The notes beneath the pieces are model-generated. The model was not told the DNA's origin. It did no database searches and was given only the letters and a program-made list of their open reading frames with translations. Made by a program: the position numbers and the translations under genes. From CANJQH01 sp031368515 (GTDB lineage: Bacteria; Chloroflexota; Anaerolineae; J036; Brachytrichaceae): a DNA stretch of 15,340 bases. Shown one piece after another: positions 5,529 to 13,013 of the stretch. The stretch is taken from contig JANMNW010000602.1 in assembly GCA_031368515.1 (NCBI GenBank), positions 1 through 15,340 on the forward strand, in the 5' to 3' direction. Each line of letters opens with the position of its first letter. Within the stretch, counting starts at the first letter, position 1.

Positions 5529-8114
5529 ATGCGCGCTTTCCGACTTGCGTTCTATGCGCTGATTTTTGCTGCCGGGCTGGCGCTTTACACAGCCACGATG
5601 CACACCGATGTGCAGGCGGCCGACAGCGGCGAGCTGCAGCTGGTCGCGCTGCGCCTCGGCGTGGCGCATCCGCCAGGTTATCCCTTGTTCAGCGTGCTGG
5701 GCTGGCTGTTCTCTTGGCTGCCGTTTGGAACCTCGTATGCGCGGGTTTCGTTTGTGTCCGCAGTGGCATCCGCTGGAACCTTGGCGATGTTGGCGTTGAC
5801 GATTGAGACGGCCTTGTCATCGCGTGCCGTTGGACGTGCCCTCATGGCTCTCGCGTGTGGAGCCGGCGCGCTTGCGTTGGCCACCAGCACGACGTTCTGG
5901 GCCCAGGCGACCACGACAAACATTCGCAGTGTCACGGCCTTTTTCATGGCCGGGCTGCTACTGGCCGCCGCCCGAGCATCGGTCGGGCGAACTTCGCTGC
6001 GTCTGTTTGCAGTGATCGCAGGCCTGGGCGTGGCGCATCATGTGTCGCTGATTTTTTCTGCCGCTGTGATCGGCCTCTACATTCTTGCCAAACAGCCGGG
6101 GCTTTTGCGTGAGCCAGGGTGGCTGCGGCGCGAATTGTTGGTGGCCGCGGCAATACTCCTGGCCACCCAACTTGTCTGGCTGTATCTGCCTGCGCGCGGC
6201 GCCGCTGGCGCGCCGCTTGCACCCGACAACCTGACCACGCTTAACGGCTTTCTCGATCACGTGCTGGCGCGCGGGTTTGGCGGTGACATGCTCTATTTCA
6301 CACGCGTCGAGCCGGAACGATTCTGGGATCGCATGGCGTTGCTGCCCAACTTGCTGAATTTTCAATTCAGCGTGCCGCTTCTGGCGCTGATGGCTGTCAC
6401 GACGCTGTTGGCAGTGTGGCGCGCACGCGAAGTTTCGTTCGTCTTGCTTGCGGCATTTGTGCTGCACATGTTCATCACGCTCACCTATCGCGCGCCGCAA
6501 ACCGTCGAATACGCAATGCCGTGCTGGGTGATGGCCAGCGCGTTGCTGGGTGTGGGCGTGGGGTTGTTGGGGGCGGGCGAGCAGATGCAGAAGGACCGTG
6601 GGCGACGGGTGGTGAGCCAGCTTCTGTCCCTCGCGCTCTCGCTCGTCAGCGTTGCCGTTGCGCTGGCTGATGGCGTCGCGCGTGCGCCAGATTTTGTCAC
6701 AGCCAGCCGCGATCGCAGTGTGCGCGCCGATGCCGAAGCGGTGCTGCGCGCCGCTATGCCGGAAAGCACCATTCTTGCCCAATGGCACCAGGCAACGCCC
6801 ATGTGGGTGCTGCAACAGATCGAAGGCCGGCGCGCCGATGTGACTGTCGACTATGTAAGCCCCAACGGCGCGCAAGCGTATGGCGAGACGTTTGCCGAAC
6901 GGGCGCTGGCACTGTCACGCACAGTTAATGGCGGCTACATCACCAGCTTGTTTGCGGAAGAGTTTTTGGCGCGCGGGTTGCAAGCTAATCCGGTAGACAC
7001 TGCGCCGGCCTGGCGCGTGTCGCAGTCGCTTAAGCCTGTATTGTCCGACGTTGCCGGCTTATTTGACGGCCGGCTGAATATCGGCTGGCCCGTGGGTCTG
7101 GATGGTGGCACATTCGAAGTTGGCCAATCGATTCCGGTTGACATCCGCTGGATCAGCGGCGTCGGGCATCGCGACGGCGACGCAATCACTGTGCGCATCT
7201 TGCGCCATGACGGGCGCCTGGCCGCCACCGCAGATACGCGCATCACCGTGGACGACGGCCAATTTGGCGTCGGCGCCCGGCGCCAGTTGCTGACTCTTCC
7301 ACTCGATTTGGAGCCAGGCGCCTACCCGGTGCTCGTCGGAGCCTATCGCGTGGATGCATCCGGCTTTGCCCAATTCAAGGATGCGCAGGCCGCAGAGTTT
7401 GTCGCCGCAGGCACGATTACGGTCACGCCCGCCGCACAGCCGCCAGCCACCCAGCGGCCGATGAACACACCATGTGTTCTCAACTGCGCCGGACCCTTGC
7501 TGATCGGAGCCGACTACGACCTGGGCGTACCCAGCCGCGTTCGCCTGTGGACGCACTTTGCCCTGGACGACGGGACTCTGCCTGTAATCGTCACGCTGGC
7601 CGACGGCACGCCTATTGCCGCTGCCCGGTCGCTGCCCGCAGGGCCTGGCCGGTACGCCTCGCTGGCGTTTGACATCCCGCCCGAGCGCAACTTGCGCCTG
7701 CGCGTCGGCGAACGCGTGTTGATGCTGCCCGATTACGCAGATGGCGAGCGCTATGTGCCGTTTGGCAACCAGATGGCGCTGATCGGCCTGCGTCCGCAGA
7801 TTTCGCTGGGCAGCGCAACGGTTATCCTGACCTGGCTCGGTGCACGGCCAATCACCAGCGACTACATCGTGTCCGTGCGGCTCTCGGGCGAGCGCTTTCG
7901 CGGCGCACATGATGGCGTGCCGGCGCTGGGCGCCATTCCGACGCTCAAATGGCTTCGCCATTCGCGTGTGATCGACAACCACCCGTTCGACACCGACGAC
8001 TCGGCGCCCGGCCCGTTTGCCGGCAGCGTGGTCGTTTACGATAGCGCCACTCGGCTGCTCCTGCCGGTTCTGGATGAACGGTATGAGCGCGGTTTTGAAT
8101 TCGACATTCCATGA
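5529..8114 (+). CDS. DUF2723 (TMEM260-like) GT-C family membrane protein
   Basis: An 861-residue protein with many transmembrane helices in the first 380 residues and a soluble, mainly beta-rich C-terminal half (about 400-861). The first loop, AADSGELQLVALRLGVAHPP then GYPLFSVLGWLF (residues 31-62), is the DUF2723 hallmark (DSGE...GVPHPPGYPL); acidic residues D32 and E35 correspond to the catalytic loop of GT-C glycosyltransferases. Human TMEM260, of the same family, is a protein O-mannosyltransferase, so transfer of a sugar from a lipid carrier to exported proteins is a reasonable inference, but donor and acceptor are unknown. The C-terminal region has repeated beta-sandwich-like segments (VDIRWISG, VRLWTHFALDDG). 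The ATG has no Shine-Dalgarno sequence but follows a candidate -10 by nine bases. Its TGA overlaps the xseA ATG. Confidence 0.85.
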   Translation: MRAFRLAFYALIFAAGLALYTATMHTDVQAADSGELQLVALRLGVAHPPGYPLFSVLGWLFSWLPFGTSYARVSFVSAVASAGTLAMLALTIETALSSRAVGRALMALACGAGALALATSTTFWAQATTTNIRSVTAFFMAGLLLAAARASVGRTSLRLFAVIAGLGVAHHVSLIFSAAVIGLYILAKQPGLLREPGWLRRELLVAAAILLATQLVWLYLPARGAAGAPLAPDNLTTLNGFLDHVLARGFGGDMLYFTRVEPERFWDRMALLPNLLNFQFSVPLLALMAVTTLLAVWRAREVSFVLLAAFVLHMFITLTYRAPQTVEYAMPCWVMASALLGVGVGLLGAGEQMQKDRGRRVVSQLLSLALSLVSVAVALADGVARAPDFVTASRDRSVRADAEAVLRAAMPESTILAQWHQATPMWVLQQIEGRRADVTVDYVSPNGAQAYGETFAERALALSRTVNGGYITSLFAEEFLARGLQANPVDTAPAWRVSQSLKPVLSDVAGLFDGRLNIGWPVGLDGGTFEVGQSIPVDIRWISGVGHRDGDAITVRILRHDGRLAATADTRITVDDGQFGVGARRQLLTLPLDLEPGAYPVLVGAYRVDASGFAQFKDAQAAEFVAAGTITVTPAAQPPATQRPMNTPCVLNCAGPLLIGADYDLGVPSRVRLWTHFALDDGTLPVIVTLADGTPIAAARSLPAGPGRYASLAFDIPPERNLRLRVGERVLMLPDYADGERYVPFGNQMALIGLRPQISLGSATVILTWLGARPITSDYIVSVRLSGERFRGAHDGVPALGAIPTLKWLRHSRVIDNHPFDTDDSAPGPFAGSVVVYDSATRLLLPVLDERYERGFEFDIP

Positions 8115-9337
8115 ATCGCGGCTTTCAATCCACCCTGTTCTCGCAAAACGACGACGCGCTGAGCGTGAGCGATGTCACGTCGCTGGTCAAGGCGTTGATC
8201 GAGAGCAAGGAGCAGCTGCAGGATGTGCGCATTCAGGGCGAGGTCAGCAATTTGTCGCGCCCGGCATCGGGCCACCTCTATTTCACCTTGAAGGACGCCA
8301 AGTCGCAGATCAAATGCGCGATGTGGAAGTCCAGCGCCATGCGCATGCGCAGCGTGCCGCGCGACGGCGAAGCGGTGATCGCGCGCGGCCGCGTCGGCGT
8401 CTACGAAGCCAGCGGAGCGTATCAGCTATACGTTGAGTCGATGATGCCGGTCGGGGCGGGCGATCTGAATGCCGAGTTTGAGCGGCTCAAGCAAAAGTTG
8501 CAGGCCGAAGGGCTGTTCGATCAGGATCGCAAGCGCGAGTTGCCCGTCGCACCGCGCGTGCTGGGTGTGGTCACATCGGCAAGCGCTGCGGCGTTTCAGG
8601 ATATTTTGAATGTGCTGCGCCGCCGCTATCCGGTCGTCGAAGTGCTTCTTTCGCCCACGCAAGTGCAGGGCGGCAATGCGCCCCCGCAGATCGTGCGCGC
8701 CATTCAACGCCTGCAAGGCATGTGCGATGTGATTTTGATCGCCCGAGGCGGTGGCAGCATGGAGGACCTGTGGGCGTTCAACGACGAGCGCGTGGTGCGC
8801 GCAGTTGTCGCGTCCGGCGTGCCGGTCGTCAGCGGGGTCGGGCATGAAATCGACTTCACCCTCACCGATTTTGCCGCCGATGTGCGCGCGCCCACGCCAT
8901 CGGCCGCCGCCGAGATGATCACGCCCGATATCGTCGATCTGCGGCAGCGCGCCGATGCGTATGGCGCCGTGATAGATCAACTTGTGCTGGCGCGCTTTAG
9001 TGACTCGCGCTCTGGCCTGGCCGAACTGCAGCGCGCTCTGCGCTTGCTCAGCCCGTCCCAGCAAGTGGCGCAATTGCGCCAGAATACGCAGCAGCTGCGC
9101 CAGCGCACGGATTCCGCCCTGGCGCAGCGTTTCGCCATTGAGCGCGCGCGGCTTACTGGGTTGAGCGGCCGGCTGGCGGTGCTTGGTCCGGAAGCCACGC
9201 TGGCGCGCGGCTACGCCATTGTTCGCCGAGCCGATGGCCGCGTGCTGCGCAGCACTGCCGACAGCGCGCCTGGCGACGCGCTGCGCGTGCGCGTCAACGA
9301 TGGCGAGTTTGGCGTGATCCGCGACGCGTCGTCTTGA
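8111..9337 (+). CDS. xseA: Exodeoxyribonuclease VII large subunit
   Basis: Catalytic subunit of exonuclease VII, which degrades single-stranded DNA from both ends to oligonucleotides in repair. A N-terminal OB-fold is at about 20-110 (VRIQGEVSNLSRPASGHLYF, KCAMWK). The nuclease domain follows: GVVTSASAAAFQDILNVLRR at 152-171, LIARGGGSMEDLWAFNDE at 209-226 and SGVGHEIDFTLTDFAADVRA at 241-260. The residues matching the catalytic D, R, H, D of the family are D164, R212, H245 and D248. The usual TG in TSxTGAA is SA here. A helical region (about 270-370) and a short tail (GYAIVRRADGRVL) complete it. At 408 residues it is slightly shorter than the E. coli protein (456). The ATG overlaps the upstream stop by four bases, so it depends on coupling. 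No xseB small subunit follows. Confidence 0.95.
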   Translation: MNRGFQSTLFSQNDDALSVSDVTSLVKALIESKEQLQDVRIQGEVSNLSRPASGHLYFTLKDAKSQIKCAMWKSSAMRMRSVPRDGEAVIARGRVGVYEASGAYQLYVESMMPVGAGDLNAEFERLKQKLQAEGLFDQDRKRELPVAPRVLGVVTSASAAAFQDILNVLRRRYPVVEVLLSPTQVQGGNAPPQIVRAIQRLQGMCDVILIARGGGSMEDLWAFNDERVVRAVVASGVPVVSGVGHEIDFTLTDFAADVRAPTPSAAAEMITPDIVDLRQRADAYGAVIDQLVLARFSDSRSGLAELQRALRLLSPSQQVAQLRQNTQQLRQRTDSALAQRFAIERARLTGLSGRLAVLGPEATLARGYAIVRRADGRVLRSTADSAPGDALRVRVNDGEFGVIRDASS

Positions 9338-9346
9338 TGCTGCCGT

Positions 9347-9383
9347 ACGAGGCGTCAACGTGTGGTCTACAAAGCCTCGTTTT
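9347..9383 (+). terminator. Weak stem-loop after xseA
   Basis: ACGAGGC (9347-9353) and GCCTCGT (9374-9380) can pair around a 20-base loop, followed by TTT. It lies between convergent genes and its right arm is within the 3' end of the facing gene. The short stem and T-tract make it only a possible terminator. Confidence 0.3.
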
Positions 9384-11055
9384 GACGTCCGCCGCCCAGC
9401 GCCGCCCAGGCAACGACAGCCAGGACGGGCGCGGCCAACACCAGCGGAATTGCCGGCAATGCGCTGGAAATGGCGAGGTCATTGGCCGCCGCCTGCGTCA
9501 GCGCGGCCAGAATCCCGGCGAGCTCGCCAGGGTTGGGCGGCGTGACGGCAAACGCATCGCCCCAACGCCAGAAAAACAACAGGGCCTGTGCGGCGCAACC
9601 CAGCATGACCAAGCCTACGGTGCTGATCACGGCCGTGATCGCTTCCATCGAATCTTCACACAACCGTGCGGCCAAGAGCGCAGTCGCGACACAGGCGACG
9701 CCAATCAAGATCTGATGGTCGCGCGCCAGCCAGGTGTAATACATGCCGGGATCGACGCCGTCAAACAGCGAAAGCGACGGTGCGCTGGCGCGCAACACGT
9801 TGATATCGAACAACCAACCGGCTGTGTATAGAGCCGCGCCAATCAGCGGCGGCGCCAGGCTGTTGTTGAGCATGACCAGCGCGCAGGCGAGCATTAACAC
9901 CAGCCCGATGGCAGCGACTGGCGCGCGCTGGCCGCGCCCTGCTGCGGCGTAGGCCTGTTCCGCCTGGCCCGCCGCGGCGTTTAGCGCAATGTTCCAAGTG
10001 TCATAGCGCGCGCGCTGGCCGGCCGCAATATCCGCTTCATAGGCACGCAACAACTCGGCCGCAAAGCGCGGCTGCGCCGTTGCCTCGCTCCAGCCTTCAT
10101 AAAAACCCGTCAACTGCCGCGCGCTGGCCAGGTAGTCCTGCGCGTCGATCGCATCCCACAGAGGCGCGCCCTGCGCGTGCACCGGGATCGGCACACCCAG
10201 CAACTGCGCCAGGCTGGGCGTCAGATCTTCGCCGCGCGCAATAGCTTGGGCGCCGCGCCGTATGCCCGCGCCGGCCATGGCCATGGGCACGCGCGCGACA
10301 GCGGCCTCGGATCCTCCCGCTCCGCCCGAGGTAGTAAGCCCGCGGTCGCCGGTGACGATCAACGTTGTGTTGGCCAAATCCAACGCACTGCCGACCTGTT
10401 GCAGGCGGATGTCGGTGGCGGCCAGCGCCGCGGCATAGTTTTCAGGCGCGCGGCGCGCCGCCTCTTCGGGCAACCCAAACTCTGCCACGATCAGCTGCTC
10501 GGGCGCGGCTGGGTCTTTGAGCGTCTGCAGCAGCGCATCCATCGTCAGGCTGTCGCGCTGTGCGGCTGAGTCTGCTTCGATGACCTCGATGCGTTGCACC
10601 TGTGGACCATACATTTCGTTCCAATCGGAGGTGCCGATGATGACGCACGAGCGGCCGGCGGCGGCAAGCCGGGCAAAAATGGTGTCGGTGTCGCCGTTGC
10701 GTGTCGAAAGATCGGTGAGGGTGCCGTGCACCGCCGGCCGCGCGCCGCTAAACATCGTCAGCCATACCGGGATGCGGTACGTGGGCGCTCCGAGTTCGAG
10801 CGTGATTTCGGCTCCGCGCGCGCGCAAAGCGTTGAGCGCGGGCATCAGTTGCGACTCAACGGTGCGCAAACCGCGCACGATCAGCACAACGACCCGGCGG
10901 GTGCGCTGAGGCGGCGCTTCTCCCGCGGGCAACTGAAGCGCGACAGTGCTGCCATAGGCGATATACGCCGCCCAGAGGCCGTCACGCATATCGCGCGCCA
11001 GAGTGGCGCCAATGACAATCAGCGCTGCCAGCGCCGGACCAATCAGCTTCTGCAT
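9367..11055 (-). CDS. Membrane protein with degenerate alkaline-phosphatase-like domain
   Basis: A 562-residue protein: a N-terminal membrane anchor (about 5-20), an extracytoplasmic alkaline-phosphatase-superfamily domain (about 52-285), a linker, and five or so transmembrane helices from about 375 to the end. This layout recalls PIG-N/PIG-G-type phosphoethanolamine transferases and other membrane phosphodiesterases. Fold landmarks are visible: RRVVVLIVRGLRTVESQLMP (52-72), APTYRIPVWLTMFSGARPAV HG (90-111), and TTLIVTGDRGLTTSGGAGGS (232-249) followed by RVPMAMAGAGI. The residues that normally bind two zinc ions are altered: Asp of VxxDG is R61, the DH pair is D237-R238, and the His of GGHGG is A246; the D..GH motif before it (EFGLPEEAAR) also lacks both ligands. 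It is therefore probably not a metal-dependent hydrolase. GGGGAG-type Shine-Dalgarno eight bases before the ATG supports the start. Partner and role unknown. Confidence 0.75.
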   Translation of the reverse strand: MQKLIGPALAALIVIGATLARDMRDGLWAAYIAYGSTVALQLPAGEAPPQRTRRVVVLIVRGLRTVESQLMPALNALRARGAEITLELGAPTYRIPVWLTMFSGARPAVHGTLTDLSTRNGDTDTIFARLAAAGRSCVIIGTSDWNEMYGPQVQRIEVIEADSAAQRDSLTMDALLQTLKDPAAPEQLIVAEFGLPEEAARRAPENYAAALAATDIRLQQVGSALDLANTTLIVTGDRGLTTSGGAGGSEAAVARVPMAMAGAGIRRGAQAIARGEDLTPSLAQLLGVPIPVHAQGAPLWDAIDAQDYLASARQLTGFYEGWSEATAQPRFAAELLRAYEADIAAGQRARYDTWNIALNAAAGQAEQAYAAAGRGQRAPVAAIGLVLMLACALVMLNNSLAPPLIGAALYTAGWLFDINVLRASAPSLSLFDGVDPGMYYTWLARDHQILIGVACVATALLAARLCEDSMEAITAVISTVGLVMLGCAAQALLFFWRWGDAFAVTPPNPGELAGILAALTQAAANDLAISSALPAIPLVLAAPVLAVVAWAALGGGRQNEAL

Positions 11056-11063
11056 CGATGCAG
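11050..11063. repeat. 14-bp palindrome over the start codon of the AlkP-like gene
   Basis: CTGCATCGATGCAG is its own reverse complement and contains the ATG start (11055-11053). In the minus-strand mRNA it could fold as a 5-bp stem with a TCGA loop, between the Shine-Dalgarno sequence and the second codon. Confidence 0.5.
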
Positions 11064-11090
11064 CTCCCCAGCGCGATCGTCTCCACCTTC

Positions 11091-11152
11091 GTGTCCGTGT
11101 CCGTCTCCGTCTCCATGTCCTATTTCGAAAACAAAATTGGAGATGGAGACGG
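11091..11152. repeat. Hexamer tandem repeat with inverted partner (hairpin)
   Basis: Five hexamer units, GTGTCC, GTGTCC, GTCTCC, GTCTCC and ATGTCC, fill 11091-11120. The reverse-complement type units GGAGAT and GGAGAC follow at 11139-11150. The arms CCGTCTCCATGTCC (11107-11120) and GGAGATGGAGACGG (11139-11152) pair over 14 bases with one mismatch around an 18-base loop. It lies in the 153-base spacer between the divergent AlkP-like gene and argF, upstream of the argF promoter. Confidence 0.7.
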
Positions 11153-11172
11153 CAACGGCAGCGAAAATCATC

Positions 11173-11200
11173 GTGACCTGATTACCGTGTGACTTACAAT
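11173..11200 (+). promoter_or_regulatory. Candidate promoter of argF
   Basis: GTGACC (11173-11178) and TACAAT (11195-11200) are 16 bases apart. Eight bases separate the -10 from the ATG at 11209, and no Shine-Dalgarno sequence is present. The string TTACAATCG also occurs before the DUF2723 gene at the same distance from its ATG. Confidence 0.5.
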
Positions 11201-11208
11201 CGCATTGC

Positions 11209-12138
11209 ATGGCTTCGAAGAAGGACTTTCTCTCAATAGCGGAACTGACGCCTCAGGAATTATCGGACATCCTTGATCTCGCGGTGCGGCTCAAGAAGGA
11301 ATGGAAGTCCGGCGGCAATTTGCCGGCCTTGAAAAACAAGGCCATGGCCATGGTCTTCACCAAGCCATCGTTGCGCACGCGCATGTCGTTCGAGATGGCC
11401 ATGTTCGATCTTGGCGGCAAGGCAATGTACATTGGCCCGGATGAAGTTCAGCTGGGCAAGCGCGAAAGCGTGCCGGATGTCGCGCGCGTTCTATCGCGCT
11501 ATGTCGACCTGATCATGGCTCGCGTGTTTGCGCATGCCGATGTGGTGACGCTGGCGCAATACGCCTCGGTTCCGGTGATCAACGGCTTGTCCGACCACGA
11601 GCATCCTTGCCAGGGTTTGGCCGATCTCCTCACCATTCATGAGCGCAAAGGCGGGCTGCGCGGCGTGCATTTGACCTATCTCGGCGACGCCAACAACGTC
11701 GCCAATTCGCTGGTGCTGGGCGCGACGCTGCTGGGAGCGCATGTGTGCGTGGCCGCGCCGCGCGGCTACGGGTTGTGGCCCGATGTCGCCGCCCGCGCCC
11801 AGGTGTATGCCGCATCCAGCGGCGGCAGCCTGACCCAGGTCGAGGACCCGCGTGCCGGCGCCGAAGCCGCCGATGTGCTCTATACCGACGCCTGGTATAG
11901 CATGGGTCAGGAATCCGAGGCGGCCAAGCGCGCCGCGATCTTTCCGCCGTATCAGCTGAACGGCGATCTAATGTCGTTGGCGCGCGGCGACGCCACGGTC
12001 ATGCACTGCCTCCCTGCCCATCGCGGGCAGGAAATTACCGATGAAGCGGCAGACAGTCCCAACTCGGCGCTGTGGGACCAGGCTGAGAATCGCTTGCATG
12101 CACAGAAAGCAGTTTTGATGAAGTTGATGAGTAGGTAA
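11209..12138 (+). CDS. argF: Ornithine carbamoyltransferase
   Basis: Cytoplasmic enzyme of arginine synthesis; transfers the carbamoyl group of carbamoyl phosphate to ornithine, giving citrulline. It has 309 residues, the normal length, and acts as a trimer in the family. The carbamoyl-phosphate loop is KPSLRTRMSFE (52-62; S-L-R-T-R, a common variant of STRTR). HPCQGLADLLTI (132-143), DAWYSMGQE (227-235, the ornithine-binding SMG loop) and HCLPAHRGQEITDE (266-279) are all present. The SMG loop and HCLP distinguish it from aspartate carbamoyltransferase and support ornithine over acetylornithine. The ATG follows a candidate -10 by eight bases, without a Shine-Dalgarno sequence. No other arginine gene or ARG box is recognised in the window, so it is apart from the pathway; cdaA follows after 47 bases. 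Confidence 0.96.
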   Translation: MASKKDFLSIAELTPQELSDILDLAVRLKKEWKSGGNLPALKNKAMAMVFTKPSLRTRMSFEMAMFDLGGKAMYIGPDEVQLGKRESVPDVARVLSRYVDLIMARVFAHADVVTLAQYASVPVINGLSDHEHPCQGLADLLTIHERKGGLRGVHLTYLGDANNVANSLVLGATLLGAHVCVAAPRGYGLWPDVAARAQVYAASSGGSLTQVEDPRAGAEAADVLYTDAWYSMGQESEAAKRAAIFPPYQLNGDLMSLARGDATVMHCLPAHRGQEITDEAADSPNSALWDQAENRLHAQKAVLMKLMSR

Positions 12139-12146
12139 TCCGAACG

Positions 12147-12175
12147 TTGACAAAGTAAGCCGACCCGAGCAAACT
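12147..12175 (+). promoter_or_regulatory. Candidate promoter of cdaA
   Basis: A perfect TTGACA (12147-12152) is followed after 17 bases by CAAACT (12170-12175), a weak -10 that matches three of six bases, ending ten bases before the GTG of cdaA. The gene may thus be transcribed separately from argF. No Shine-Dalgarno sequence precedes the GTG. Confidence 0.4.
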
Positions 12176-12185
12176 GGCCTAGCCC

Positions 12186-13013
12186 GTGACAGACGCAATT
12201 TGGATCCTGCAACGATTGGACTGGCGAGCCTTGGTGGACATCCTGCTCGTCGCGATCGTGTTTTTTCTGGTGCTGCTGCTGGTGAAAGCCACGCAGGCGG
12301 TGTCGCTGCTGCGCGGGCTGCTGCTGTTGGCGGCGGTCGGACTGCTGCTCGGCGGCTCGTCGCAGCTGCCGCTGTTTGGATTGGTCACGCGAACGGCCAT
12401 CCCGGCCTTGTTGGTCGCCATTCCGGTCATATTTCAGCCGGAGCTTCGTCGCGCGCTGGAGCGGCTGGGGCGATTCAACGAAGTGCTCGTCGCACCGCGT
12501 CGAACGGATTTCGAGGTGATGGTCAAGAAGATCAGCGACGGCGCCCAGCGGCTGGCAGCCAAGAAGCATGGCGCTCTGATCGTGATTGAGCGCGAAACCG
12601 GGCTGCAGGATCTGATCGATACCGGAGTCAAAATGGATGCCGAGCTGACCCCGGAGCTGCTGGCGTCGATCTTCTATCCCAACTCGCCATTGCACGACGG
12701 CGGTGTGATCGTGCGCGGGCTGCGAATCGCGGCCGCTGGAGCGGTGCTTCCGCTCACATCCACTCAGTTTGAGGATGGCCGATTTGGCTTGCGTCATCGA
12801 GCCGGAATCGGTGTCACAGAAGGGACTGACGCCATCGCGGTGATCGTGTCTGAAGAGCGCGGGTCCATCAGCATTGCGCACAATGGCCGCATGATCCGGC
12901 GCGTCGATCCTAACCAGCTGGCCAGCGCGCTCTTCGCGCTCGCGCAGCCCGGGCTGCAAAAAGCCACCTCGAACTTGCCGCTGCTTAGCTGGTTGCGGTT
13001 GCGGGAGAAATAG
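12186..13013 (+). CDS. cdaA: Diadenylate cyclase CdaA (DisA_N domain)
   Basis: Membrane enzyme that joins two ATP into cyclic di-AMP, the second messenger for potassium and osmotic balance. The 275 residues begin with three hydrophobic helices (about 15-33, 40-57 and 66-83), then a short linker (FQPELRRALERLGRF) and the DAC domain (about 105-240). The active-site blocks are NSPLHDGGVIV (166-176) and GLRHRAGIGVTEGTDAIAVI (201-220), then VSEERGSISIAHNG. The family motif DGA is DGG here (171-173); the catalytic Asp and RHR are intact. The GTG start gives the normal N-terminus. The usual partner genes cdaR (YbbR) and glmM do not follow; instead the gene ends within a convergent ABC ATPase gene, overlapping its 3' end by 29 bases. 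Confidence 0.95.
   Translation: MTDAIWILQRLDWRALVDILLVAIVFFLVLLLVKATQAVSLLRGLLLLAAVGLLLGGSSQLPLFGLVTRTAIPALLVAIPVIFQPELRRALERLGRFNEVLVAPRRTDFEVMVKKISDGAQRLAAKKHGALIVIERETGLQDLIDTGVKMDAELTPELLASIFYPNSPLHDGGVIVRGLRIAAAGAVLPLTSTQFEDGRFGLRHRAGIGVTEGTDAIAVIVSEERGSISIAHNGRMIRRVDPNQLASALFALAQPGLQKATSNLPLLSWLRLREK

Noticed and set aside
5958..6875. 305-codon minus-strand open frame inside the DUF2723 gene
   Set aside because: Composition is rich in His/Arg/Gln as expected for the complement of a GC-rich membrane gene, and no family motif is present.
9338..9366. xseB small subunit gene after xseA
   Set aside because: Only 29 bases separate xseA from the facing gene; no room for it.
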